Positions 44,115 to 52,088 of a stretch of DNA of 64,000 nucleotides are shown here, in pieces. Numbering within the stretch: position 1 is the stretch's first letter; every line of letters begins with the position of its first letter. The notes below the pieces were generated by a model, which saw nothing but the letters and a program-made list of their open reading frames with translations, was not told where the DNA came from and did no database searches. Source of the stretch: Taklimakanibacter albus (lineage in GTDB: Bacteria > Pseudomonadota > Alphaproteobacteria > Rhizobiales > Aestuariivirgaceae); contig NZ_JAENHL010000007.1 of NCBI RefSeq assembly GCF_016595235.1, positions 1,084,419-1,148,418 on the forward strand, in the 5' to 3' direction. Both the position numbers and the translations under genes were made by a program.

Positions 44115-44747
44115 ATGACCGACCAGACGACGTTGCGGCGGCTTGGCGCCGAAGATTATGTGACGAAGCCCTGGAAAAACGGCCAGGGCGTCACGCGCGA
44201 TGTGATTCTGTGGCCGGCGTCGGATGATTTCGATATCCGTATCAGCCTCGCCGACATCCCGCCCGCCAGCACCTTCTCCGCTTTTCCTGGCATTACCCGG
44301 CACATCACCCGCCTGTCGGGCGATGCGATGGCGCTCACTTTCGCTGACGGCCACGTGGAACGGCTCGCGCTCCTGACGCCCCTCACTTTCGACAGCGGCA
44401 AAGCCCCAGACTGCGAGGCCTCCGGCGCCGATACCCGTGTCCTCAATGTCATGACCCGGGAAACCGTTTGGCGCTCATCGGTAAAACTTTTGACGGAAGG
44501 CCGGCACCGGGTCGCGCCACCGGCAGGGGGCGTGCTCCTGCTCTTCGCCGCCGCCGGTCCCTGGACCGCCGAAACGGGCACCTTCATCCTCCGCTGCGCT
44601 CCGGGCGAGACCTTGCTGGCCATGGGTCCGGCCGGAATCGACCTGACCGGCGCCCCGGGCGCCAAGGCCCTCCTGGCCCGGCTGGAACCTGCCGCCCAGG
44701 GCAAAGACCGGGCCTTTGGTTTTTTTGAAGCAATCCGCAGGAATTAA
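44115..44747 (+). CDS. HutD-family protein
   Basis: 210 residues with no signal. It has the HutD/Ves cupin-like pattern: WKNGQGVTRDVILWP, FDIRISLADIPPASTFSAFPGITRHITRLSGDAMALTF and a long C-terminal beta sheet. HutD proteins are thought to limit histidine-utilisation flux, but no hut genes adjoin it, so the role here is open. It is followed after 65 bp by the hydroxylase gene. Confidence 0.8.
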   Translation: MTDQTTLRRLGAEDYVTKPWKNGQGVTRDVILWPASDDFDIRISLADIPPASTFSAFPGITRHITRLSGDAMALTFADGHVERLALLTPLTFDSGKAPDCEASGADTRVLNVMTRETVWRSSVKLLTEGRHRVAPPAGGVLLLFAAAGPWTAETGTFILRCAPGETLLAMGPAGIDLTGAPGAKALLARLEPAAQGKDRAFGFFEAIRRN

Positions 44748-44811
44748 TTATTTTCGCTATCCAACGTCCTCTCCTAGGCTTCCCGCATCCTCAAGAAACA
44801 GCGTGAAGACA

Positions 44812-46263
44812 ATGATCAGAACAGGTGAGCAATATCGGGAAGGCATCCGCGACGGACGCGAGGTCTGGGTCGACGGAGAACGCGTCAAGGATGTGACCAG
44901 ACATCCGGCGATGAAGCCGATCATCGACATCCGCGCCCGCATGTATGACATGCAGCATGACAACAGCCACGCCGACACCCTCACCTACAGCGATACCGCC
45001 GGTACCCATTCGATCTTCAACCGCCTGCCCAAGGAGCAGAAGGACTGGCACGACAAGTGGAAGGCGGTCGACACCGTCATCTCCGATATCAGCGGCGTCG
45101 TCACCCGCGTCGGCGACGAGACGGTCGGCGAGATGTGGTCGCTCTATGACGGCCAGGACGTACTCAACGAAATCGATTCGCAATTCTCCGAAAACATCGC
45201 CCGCCATATCCAGGGCGTGATCGAGACCGACGTCTTCCACGTCTCGGCCAATACCGACCCCAAGGGCGACCGCTCCAAGCCGCCGCAGGATCAGGATCCC
45301 GACATGATGGTCCATGTCGTCAAGGAGACCGACAAGGGCATCATCGTGCGCGGCGCCAAATATGAGACGGCGGCGGGTTATGCCGACCAGGCCTTCCTCA
45401 AGCCGACGGTCGGCGCCTGGACCAACGAGAAGCTGTCGAACTATGCGGTCGGCGGCATCGTCAAGATGGGCGCGCCCGGCGTGAAGATGATCGCTCGTTC
45501 GGGCTTCGCCGGCAAAGGCAGCAAGGAAGACTATCCGCTCGCCAACAAATATGACGAAGTCGACTTTCTGATGGTCCTCGACAATGTCCTCATCCCCTGG
45601 GAGGACATCTTCTTCTATCGCCACACCCGCGCCGCCGCCTATATCCGCGGCACGCTGCATCGTTATTCGGCCTTCCCCTACACGCTGCGTCTTCTCTACG
45701 TCGCCGACATGATGATCGGCGCGGCCTTGTGGAACGCTAAGCAGACCGGCCTCGACAAATTGCAGGCGGTGCGCGAGAAGCTTGCCGACCTCGTCTGCTA
45801 CCGCGAAGGCATCAACGCCCATCTCACCGCCTCTATCGCGCTGGCGCAGAAGAGCCCGGGCGGCCTGCTGATGCCGCATCAGTCGATCCTCTATGCCGGC
45901 CGCATCCATGCCTGCGCCAATCTCCCGCAGATGATGCATATCGCGCGCGAATTGTGCGGCGGCCAGATCTGCGTCACGCCGAGCGCCGCCGCTTTCGCCA
46001 ATGGCGAGTCGAAGGACTGGCTGGCGAAGTTCTACAGCCTCAACGATGCCTGGCAGGCGGAGGACCGCCGCAAGCTTCTGGCTTTCGCGCGCGACCTGTT
46101 GAACTCGGACTACGCCAATCACCGGCTGACTTTCGTCCAGTTCGCCCAGGCCCCGCATTTCAACCATCTGGCCGCGACCTACAACGCCTTCGACTTCTCA
46201 GGCCCTCTCGATTTCGTGCGCAAATCGGCCGGCCTGTCGGACCGGGTCAACGGCTCGCTCTGA
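44812..46263 (+). CDS. HpaB-type flavin-dependent monooxygenase (4-hydroxyphenylacetate 3-hydroxylase family)
   Basis: 483 residues, close to the usual ~480-520. N- and C-terminal acyl-CoA-dehydrogenase-like parts: VARHPAMKPIIDIRAR region, WTNEKLSNYAVGGIVKMGAPGVKMIARSGF, YDEVDFLMVLDNVLIPWEDIFFYRH and RELCGGQICVTPSAAAF. These proteins use reduced flavin from a separate reductase to hydroxylate phenols or other aromatic and heteroaromatic substrates. A flavin reductase is encoded 6 kb away at 52089-53261. I start at the ATG at 44812. It opens a plus-strand operon. Confidence 0.87.
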   Translation: MIRTGEQYREGIRDGREVWVDGERVKDVTRHPAMKPIIDIRARMYDMQHDNSHADTLTYSDTAGTHSIFNRLPKEQKDWHDKWKAVDTVISDISGVVTRVGDETVGEMWSLYDGQDVLNEIDSQFSENIARHIQGVIETDVFHVSANTDPKGDRSKPPQDQDPDMMVHVVKETDKGIIVRGAKYETAAGYADQAFLKPTVGAWTNEKLSNYAVGGIVKMGAPGVKMIARSGFAGKGSKEDYPLANKYDEVDFLMVLDNVLIPWEDIFFYRHTRAAAYIRGTLHRYSAFPYTLRLLYVADMMIGAALWNAKQTGLDKLQAVREKLADLVCYREGINAHLTASIALAQKSPGGLLMPHQSILYAGRIHACANLPQMMHIARELCGGQICVTPSAAAFANGESKDWLAKFYSLNDAWQAEDRRKLLAFARDLLNSDYANHRLTFVQFAQAPHFNHLAATYNAFDFSGPLDFVRKSAGLSDRVNGSL

Positions 46264-46275
46264 CGGTCCAAGGTC

Positions 46276-47457
46276 ATGACGCCGCGGACATCGGCCGACA
46301 TCCTGAAGGAGCTCGTCGGCTTCGCCTCGGTGAGCGCCAATTCGAATCTCGATATCATTGCGTATATCGAGGCGCGCTTGGCGCCGCTGGGCATCGCGTC
46401 GCGGCGTATTCCCGACAAGACAGGCCAGAAAGCCTCGCTGCTGGCGACGATCGGTCCCGCCGATCGTCCCGGCGTGGTTCTGTCGGCCCATACCGACGTG
46501 GTGCCGGCCACCGAACCCAACTGGTCGAGCCCACCCTTCACCGCATCTCTGCGCGACGGGCGCCTCTATGGCCGTGGCGCCTGCGACATGAAAGGCTTCA
46601 TCGCCGCGATCCTGGCGCAGCTCCCCACCTTGCGCGAAAGCGCAACCGAAACGCCGGTCCATCTCGCCTTTTCCTATGACGAGGAAGTCGGCTGCCGTGG
46701 CGCACCCGATCTCGTCGCTGAAGTGGCGGGCCTGAAAGTGAAGCCTGCCCTCTGCATCGTCGGCGAGCCGACCTCGCTCACGGTCGCGACCGCGCATAAG
46801 GGCAAGGTCGCCTATCGCATCACGGTCACCGGCCGCACCGGCCATTCGGCCCTGCCGCATCGCGCCGCCAATGCCGTACTGGCAGGCGCCCGCGTCGCCA
46901 CATTGCTCGGCGATCTCGCGGCGGAAACCGCGCGATCGGCCAAACGCAACGACGCCTTTGATCCGCCCTATACGACGATCCATGTCGGCTCGCTGCATGG
47001 CGGCTCGGCCCTCAATCTGGTGCCCGACCGCGCCGTGCTCGAATACGAGATCCGCAATATTCCTGACAACAACATTCCCGCACTCTTGAAACACATCGAG
47101 GCCGGCATCGCCGCGGAGCGCGAGACACTGCGCCGATCGGCACCCGAGGCCGACATCCTCGTCGAAGAGATCGCCGCCTATCCGCAGCTCGCGACACCTG
47201 CCCGCCACCCGGCCATCGCCGCCGTCGCCGCGCTGGCCCATACAGATGCAAAGCCAAGGACCGTCAGCTTCGGCACCGAAGCCGGTCTTTATGCCGAAGC
47301 GGGCATCCCGACCGTGATCTGCGGACCGGGCGACATGACCCGCGCCCACAAGGCCGATGAATGGATCGGTCTCGATGAGCTCACCGCCACCGACCGGATG
47401 CTGGAGCGCCTCGCGGCGAAACTGAGTCAGCCGGCTGCGACATGGATAATGACATGA
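46276..47457 (+). CDS. M20-family deacylase (acetylornithine-deacetylase-like)
   Basis: 393 residues. Zinc-ligand motifs SAHTDVVPATEPNWSSPPF and GRGACDMKGFIAAI, catalytic Glu pair in SYDEEVGCRGAPD, and a dimerisation domain with GRTGHSALPHRAANAV. The fit is to the ArgE subgroup (acetylornithine deacetylase), but an arg function in this cluster is unlikely. It lies 12 bases after the hydroxylase and overlaps the next gene by ATGA, so it probably hydrolyses an N-acyl amino compound in the same pathway. Confidence 0.88.
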   Translation: MTPRTSADILKELVGFASVSANSNLDIIAYIEARLAPLGIASRRIPDKTGQKASLLATIGPADRPGVVLSAHTDVVPATEPNWSSPPFTASLRDGRLYGRGACDMKGFIAAILAQLPTLRESATETPVHLAFSYDEEVGCRGAPDLVAEVAGLKVKPALCIVGEPTSLTVATAHKGKVAYRITVTGRTGHSALPHRAANAVLAGARVATLLGDLAAETARSAKRNDAFDPPYTTIHVGSLHGGSALNLVPDRAVLEYEIRNIPDNNIPALLKHIEAGIAAERETLRRSAPEADILVEEIAAYPQLATPARHPAIAAVAALAHTDAKPRTVSFGTEAGLYAEAGIPTVICGPGDMTRAHKADEWIGLDELTATDRMLERLAAKLSQPAATWIMT

Positions 47458-48452
47458 CCTCGATACCGAAAACCATGCGCGGCGTGATCGCCAGGGAGAA
47501 GGGCGGACCCGACATATTGTCGCTCGACACGTTTCCGGTGCCCGAGCCCAAGCCCGGCGAGGTGCTGATCAAGGTCGTCTATGCCGGCGTCTGCCGTCCC
47601 GACATCATGCAGCGCCGCGGCGTGTTTTCACCACCTCCAGGCGCTTCCGACATATTGGGCCTGGAAGTGGCAGGCACCGTCGTCGCCTGCGGCTCGGAAG
47701 TGAAGGATCTCGCCGTCGGCAACCGTGTCGCAGCCTTGCTGTCGGGGGGCGGCTACGCCCAATATGCCGTGGCCGATGCGCGCTGCTGCCTCAAGCTGCC
47801 GGGCTTCCTGGCCGAGCGCGACTGCGCCGCGCTGCCGGAAGCTTTGTTCACCATCTGGCACAATCTGTTCGAGCTGGGCCGGCTTTCCTGCGGCGAAGCA
47901 GTGCTCATCCATGGCGGCGCCAGCGGCAACGGCACCATTGCCATCCAGCTCGCCAACGCCATCGGCGCGACCGTCTTCGCCACCGCCGGCACCAAGGAGA
48001 AGGCGGCGCTGCTGCACAAGCTCGGCTGCGCCCATCCGATCGTCTACCGCAATCAGGACTTCGTCTCGGTGATCGGTGAGGCGCGCGGCGCACGCGGCGT
48101 CGATGTCGTGCTCGACATCATCGGCGGCTCCTATATGCCGCGCAATCTCGAAGCCTTGGGCCCGGGCGGGCGCCATGTCAGCGTGGCTTTCATGGAGAGC
48201 GCCAATATCACGCTCGATTTCACCGTCGTGATGCGCAAAAGCCTGACGCTCACCTCTTCGACATTGCGCCCGAAGCCGGCCGACGAAAAAGCCCGCCTCA
48301 AACGGGCGCTCGAACGCCATGTCTGGCCCTTCGTCGAGACCGGCCGCGTGCGTCCGATCATTCATGCCGAATTGCCGCTCGCCGAAGCGGCCGAAGCGCA
48401 TCGCATCCTCGAGGCCTCCGAACAGGCCGGCAAGGTTGTGCTGCGCTGCTGA
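47454..48452 (+). CDS. Quinone-oxidoreductase-like (PIG3-type) MDR protein
   Basis: 332 residues from the ATG at 47454, which overlaps the deacylase stop as ATGA. It has the MDR N-domain (KTMRGVIAREKGGPDILSLDTF) and Rossmann motif VLIHGGASGNGTIAIQLANA. It resembles PIG3-like NAD(P)H:quinone oxidoreductases. Zinc ligands are absent. In this operon it may reduce a quinone or dienone made by the HpaB-type hydroxylase. Confidence 0.87.
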   Translation: MTSIPKTMRGVIAREKGGPDILSLDTFPVPEPKPGEVLIKVVYAGVCRPDIMQRRGVFSPPPGASDILGLEVAGTVVACGSEVKDLAVGNRVAALLSGGGYAQYAVADARCCLKLPGFLAERDCAALPEALFTIWHNLFELGRLSCGEAVLIHGGASGNGTIAIQLANAIGATVFATAGTKEKAALLHKLGCAHPIVYRNQDFVSVIGEARGARGVDVVLDIIGGSYMPRNLEALGPGGRHVSVAFMESANITLDFTVVMRKSLTLTSSTLRPKPADEKARLKRALERHVWPFVETGRVRPIIHAELPLAEAAEAHRILEASEQAGKVVLRC

Positions 48453-48498
48453 CCACTTACGATACAGCTTTCAACACTTTCAAGGATGAGGAAACCCC

Positions 48499-48918
48499 AT
48501 GACCCATAAGCGCATTCGTCCCTTCAACACCAAGCAGACTTATCCCGAGCAGAAGCTCGACAACGATCTCTCGCAAGGCGTCGTGGCGCGCGGCACGATG
48601 GTGTTCCTGCGCGGCCAGGTGGCGCAGGATCTCGACACGCGCGCCAGCCTGCATGTCGGCGATGCCGGCCTGCAGACGCGCAAGACGATGGAAAACATCA
48701 AGTTGCTGCTCGAGGAAGCCGGCAGCGAGCTCTCGCATATCTGCCGGATCGTCGTTTATCTGACCGACATCCGCTACCGCGAGGCCGTCTATCGCGAGAT
48801 GGGCGTGTGGCTCAAAGGCGTCTTCCCCTGCTCGACCGGGCTCGTGGTGCCGGCGCTGGCGCGCCCGGAATGGGTGGTCGAGATCGAAGTGACCGCCGTC
48901 ATTCCCGACAAGGCCTGA
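48499..48918 (+). CDS. RidA-family protein
   Basis: 139 residues. It has the RidA core: VVARGTMVFLRGQVAQDL, GDAGLQTRKTMENIKLLLEEAG and PALARPEWVVEIEVTAVIP with the conserved Arg-Pro-Glu. RidA proteins hydrolyse reactive imine or enamine intermediates made by PLP or amine enzymes. Its place between an oxidoreductase and DUF1028 suggests an imine intermediate in this pathway. Confidence 0.9.
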   Translation: MTHKRIRPFNTKQTYPEQKLDNDLSQGVVARGTMVFLRGQVAQDLDTRASLHVGDAGLQTRKTMENIKLLLEEAGSELSHICRIVVYLTDIRYREAVYREMGVWLKGVFPCSTGLVVPALARPEWVVEIEVTAVIPDKA

Positions 48919-48927
48919 GGCCAGCCC

Positions 48928-49605
48928 ATGACCTTCTCGATCTCCGCCCGCTGCCGGCGCACCGGCATGTTCGGCATCGCGGTCTCCTCCTCGAGCCCCT
49001 GTGTCGCGGCGCGCTGCGCCCATGCCCGTGCCGGCGTCGGCGTCGTCGCCACCCAGAACATTACCGACCCGACGCTCGGCCCCAAAGGTCTCGACCTCAT
49101 GGCCTCGGGGCTCTCGGCGCCGGAAGCCTTGGCGAAGCTCAAGGCCGCCGCACCCCATCTCGACTACCGCCAGCTGGCGCTCGTCGACCGCCAGGGCGGC
49201 ACCGCGTCCTTCTCCGGCGGCAAGACGCTCGGCACCCACCGCATCAAGGAAGCCCCCGATGTCGTGGCGGCCGGCAATCTGCTGAAGGATCCGCAGGTAC
49301 CCGACCAGATGGTCAAGGCCTTCCTGGCCGATGAGCAGGCGCAGCTCGGCGACCGGCTCATCGCCGCCATGCAGGCGGCCCTTGCCGCCGGTGGCGAGGA
49401 AGGGCCGGTCCATTCGGTCGGCATGCTCCTGGTGCGCGACGTCGCCTGGCCGGTGGCGGATCTACGTGTCGACTGGCACGAGACCGACCCGATCGGCGAG
49501 CTGGCGCGCCTCTGGGCGCTGTGGAAGCCGCAGATGGACGCCTATGTGACCCGCGCCCTCAACCCGTCAACCGCCCCGTCCTACGGGGTTCCCGGCGACA
49601 AATAG
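48928..49605 (+). CDS. DUF1028-family protein
   Basis: 225 residues. It begins MTFSISARCRRTGMFGIAVSSSSPCVAARCAHARAGVGVVATQN, with a hidden Thr/Ser near the N-terminus and a conserved STGP-like region, the typical DUF1028 start, related to Ntn hydrolases. Genome context elsewhere links the family to amide and amino-acid catabolism; no activity is proven. It follows RidA after nine bases. Confidence 0.85.
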   Translation: MTFSISARCRRTGMFGIAVSSSSPCVAARCAHARAGVGVVATQNITDPTLGPKGLDLMASGLSAPEALAKLKAAAPHLDYRQLALVDRQGGTASFSGGKTLGTHRIKEAPDVVAAGNLLKDPQVPDQMVKAFLADEQAQLGDRLIAAMQAALAAGGEEGPVHSVGMLLVRDVAWPVADLRVDWHETDPIGELARLWALWKPQMDAYVTRALNPSTAPSYGVPGDK

Positions 49606-49654
49606 AGGTCCCATGTGATACGCATTGAACCGGCCTTCAAAGGTGACATAAACT

Positions 49655-49679
49655 CGTATCTCCTGCAGGAGGAAATACG
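49655..49679. promoter_or_regulatory. Dyad upstream of the operon LysR gene
   Basis: A perfect 12-bp palindrome, CTCCTGCAGGAG (49660-49671), nested in CGTAT...ATACG arms, ends 20 bases before the LysR ATG at 49699. It also overlaps an AGGAGG-like ribosome site. It may be an autoregulatory operator or an mRNA stem. Confidence 0.45.
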
Positions 49680-49698
49680 TGTTCAAGTCCGGTCGAAT

Positions 49699-50658
49699 AT
49701 GGTGACCAAGGCCGATCCGTCGCGATCGCCGTTACGATTCACATTACGGCAACTGCTTTATTTCGTCGCCGCCGGCGAGACCAAGAGCGTCAAGCTCGCC
49801 GCCGAAAGGCTCAATATCTCGCAACCCTCCATCTCGACCGCCATCGCCCAGATCGAAGCCGAGTTCGACATCCAGCTCTTCGTGCGCCATCACGCGCAGG
49901 GCCTGTCGCTCACCCCGGCCGGCGTGCGTTTCCTGCAGGCGGCCAAGACTTTGCTCGACCAGGCCGAGGAGCTCCACAATGTCGCCGACGAAGTGGCGGG
50001 CTCGGTCAGCGGCCCCTTGAACATCGGCTCCTTCCGCACTTATGCGCCCTTGATCATCTCGGAGGTCTGCAAGGGTTTCCTCGATCAGTTTCCGCGCGTG
50101 AAGCTGCATGTCTCGGAGGGCGATGAGGCCTCCCTCGTCGCCAAATTGCGCCGGGCCGAGATCAGCATCGCCGTCACTTATTCGCAGAACATCCCCGACG
50201 ACATCGATTTCGAGCCGCTGGCGCAATTGCCGACCTATGCGCTGCTGCCCGCCGATCATCCGCTGGTGGCCAAGGCGCCGATTCCTTTGAGCGACCTCGT
50301 CGAGCTGCCCTTCATCCTGCTCGACTTGCCCTTGAGCCGCGAATATTTCATGTCGCTTTTCCTGCGCGAAAATCTGGCGCCCAACATCCTCACGAGGACC
50401 GAATATCCCGAAGCCATCCGCAGCTATGTGGCGAGCGGCTTCGGCTATTCGCTGGCGACGGCCCGGCCGCGCAACAAGGCGGCGCTTAATGGCAAACCGC
50501 TCGCTTATGTGCCGCTCGCCGGCAACTACCCGCCCATGGTGCTCGGCCTCGCGACACTCAAAGGCCTGCGCAAGACCAGCATCACCCAGGCCTTCGAGGC
50601 TCACTGCCGCCAGGTGATCTCGACCAACCAGATGCCCGGCATGGCGCCGCTCGACTGA
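49699..50658 (+). CDS. LysR-family transcriptional regulator of the catabolic locus
   Basis: 319 residues from the ATG at 49699. HTH: FTLRQLLYFVAAGETKSVKLAAERLNISQPSISTAIAQIEAEFDIQLFVRH. The effector domain (LNIGSFRTYAPLIISEV, VSEGDEASLVAKLRR, YSQNIPDDIDFEPLAQLPTYALLPADHPL, REYFMSLFLRENLAPNILTRTEYPEAIRSYVASGFGYSLA) closely resembles the C-terminal domain of the reductase at 52089. It lies inside the operon, ~90 bp after DUF1028, and most likely controls it. Confidence 0.88.
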   Translation: MVTKADPSRSPLRFTLRQLLYFVAAGETKSVKLAAERLNISQPSISTAIAQIEAEFDIQLFVRHHAQGLSLTPAGVRFLQAAKTLLDQAEELHNVADEVAGSVSGPLNIGSFRTYAPLIISEVCKGFLDQFPRVKLHVSEGDEASLVAKLRRAEISIAVTYSQNIPDDIDFEPLAQLPTYALLPADHPLVAKAPIPLSDLVELPFILLDLPLSREYFMSLFLRENLAPNILTRTEYPEAIRSYVASGFGYSLATARPRNKAALNGKPLAYVPLAGNYPPMVLGLATLKGLRKTSITQAFEAHCRQVISTNQMPGMAPLD

Positions 50659-50695
50659 ATCCCAACCATCCCACGTGATCGCAAGGAGTGCTCGG

Positions 50696-51151
50696 ATGAC
50701 CCAAACTTTGAGGGCCCTGATCGTCAATGGCGCCAATACCAATCTCTATGGAGTCGACCCGAGCGGCGTCTACGGGTCCAAGACCTTGGCCGATATCGAA
50801 GCCGGCTGCCGCGCGGTCGCCAAGACAGTGGGTCTGGAGCTCGAATTCCGCCAGTCGAACTATGAAGGCCAGCTGATCGACTGGATCCATGCCGCGCGCC
50901 AGACGGAAGACGGCATCATCATCAATGCCGGCAGCCTCACTTACACATCGATCGGCCTGCTCGACGCCCTGTCGGCTTTCGCCAAGCCGGTCATCGAAGT
51001 GCATATGACCAATATCTACAAGCGTGAGCCGTTCCGGCATCATTCCTTCATCTCCAAGGCGGCGACGGGAATCATTGCCGGCCTGGGTCCCAACGGCTAC
51101 GAATTCGCCGTCATGGCCATGTCGCGGCTGCTGAAGGGAGAGAAGAACTGA
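50696..51151 (+). CDS. Type II 3-dehydroquinate-dehydratase homologue with altered active site
   Basis: 151 residues, about normal length. The fold motifs are SNYEGQLIDWIHAA and EVHMTNIYKREPFRHHSFIS. True type II enzymes have GPNLNLLGxREPxxYG with a catalytic Arg; here the loop reads GANTNLYGVDPSGVYG, so Arg is replaced by Asp21 while the Tyr (Tyr26) remains. The NPGAYTHTSVAL block reads NAGSLTYTSIGL, so its His is Tyr83. His103 and Arg114 are kept. It likely acts on a different substrate. Its TGA overlaps the next ATG (TGATG). Confidence 0.82.
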   Translation: MTQTLRALIVNGANTNLYGVDPSGVYGSKTLADIEAGCRAVAKTVGLELEFRQSNYEGQLIDWIHAARQTEDGIIINAGSLTYTSIGLLDALSAFAKPVIEVHMTNIYKREPFRHHSFISKAATGIIAGLGPNGYEFAVMAMSRLLKGEKN

Positions 51152-52086
51152 TGAACGGCGAAGCTCTGGTATTCTACAGCCCGACCGACGATCCGAGCGC
51201 CTGGCGGGACGCGCTCAAGACCGAGCTTCCCGATCTCGACTTCCGCGTGAGTTCCGAGTCCGGCAACAACGCGGAAGTCCGCTATGCGCTTGTCTGGAAG
51301 CCGCCGGCGGGGTTCTTCGCCCCCTATCCGAATATCAAGCTGGTGACCAATCTCGGCGCCGGTGTCGACGAGATCGTCGGCCGCAACGACCTGCCCGACG
51401 TGCCCATCTGCCGCCTGTCCGATCAGGGCATGGTGCAGCTGATGACGAGTTACGTGCTCTTCGCTGTACTGCGTTACGCCCGCGACATGCAGGAGTTCGA
51501 GCGCTCCACAAAACGCGGCAAATGGGAGTTCATCCATCCGCGCCCGCTCGCCGAGATCAAGGTCGGCGTCCTGGGCCTGGGCGATCTCGGCGCGGCGGCG
51601 GCCATTGCTTTGGCCAATCTCGGCTTCGCCGTCTCGGGCTGGAGCCGCACCCAGAAGCGGCTGGCCAATGTGAACTGCGTGTCGGGAGCGGACGCGCTGG
51701 ACGGTTTCCTCGCCGCCAACCAGATCCTGGTGAGCCTGCTGCCGCTGACCGAGGAGACGCGCGGCATTCTCGACAAAAGGCGCCTCGCCTTGCTGCCGAA
51801 GGGAGCGAAGTTCATCAACGTGTCCCGCGGTCAGATCGCCGATGAGGCCGCTCTCATCGAAGCCTTGCGCAGCCGCCACATCGCCGAGGCGACGCTCGAC
51901 GTCTTCCACAAGGAGCCGCTGCCGGAAGGCCACCCGCTCTGGGCGCTCGACAATGTCCTGATCACCCCGCATCTCGCCAGCAACACCACGCCCCGCATCG
52001 CGGCGCGTGATGTCGCCGAAAGCATAAGGCGCATCCGCCGCGGCGAGGAACCGCTGCACCGCGTCGACCCGAAGCGGGGATATTGA
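51151..52086 (+). CDS. D-isomer-specific 2-hydroxyacid dehydrogenase (GhrA-like)
   Basis: 311 residues. Rossmann motif VGVLGLGDLGAAAAIALANLG, catalytic Arg in NVSRGQIADEAAL, Glu in LDVFHKEPLPEGHPLWAL and His in ITPHLASNTTPR. It resembles glyoxylate/hydroxypyruvate reductase A. It is translated by TGATG coupling from the dehydroquinase homologue, so both enzymes probably handle successive intermediates. It ends three bases from the convergent reductase gene. Confidence 0.88.
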   Translation: MNGEALVFYSPTDDPSAWRDALKTELPDLDFRVSSESGNNAEVRYALVWKPPAGFFAPYPNIKLVTNLGAGVDEIVGRNDLPDVPICRLSDQGMVQLMTSYVLFAVLRYARDMQEFERSTKRGKWEFIHPRPLAEIKVGVLGLGDLGAAAAIALANLGFAVSGWSRTQKRLANVNCVSGADALDGFLAANQILVSLLPLTEETRGILDKRRLALLPKGAKFINVSRGQIADEAALIEALRSRHIAEATLDVFHKEPLPEGHPLWALDNVLITPHLASNTTPRIAARDVAESIRRIRRGEEPLHRVDPKRGY

Positions 52087-52088
52087 GC

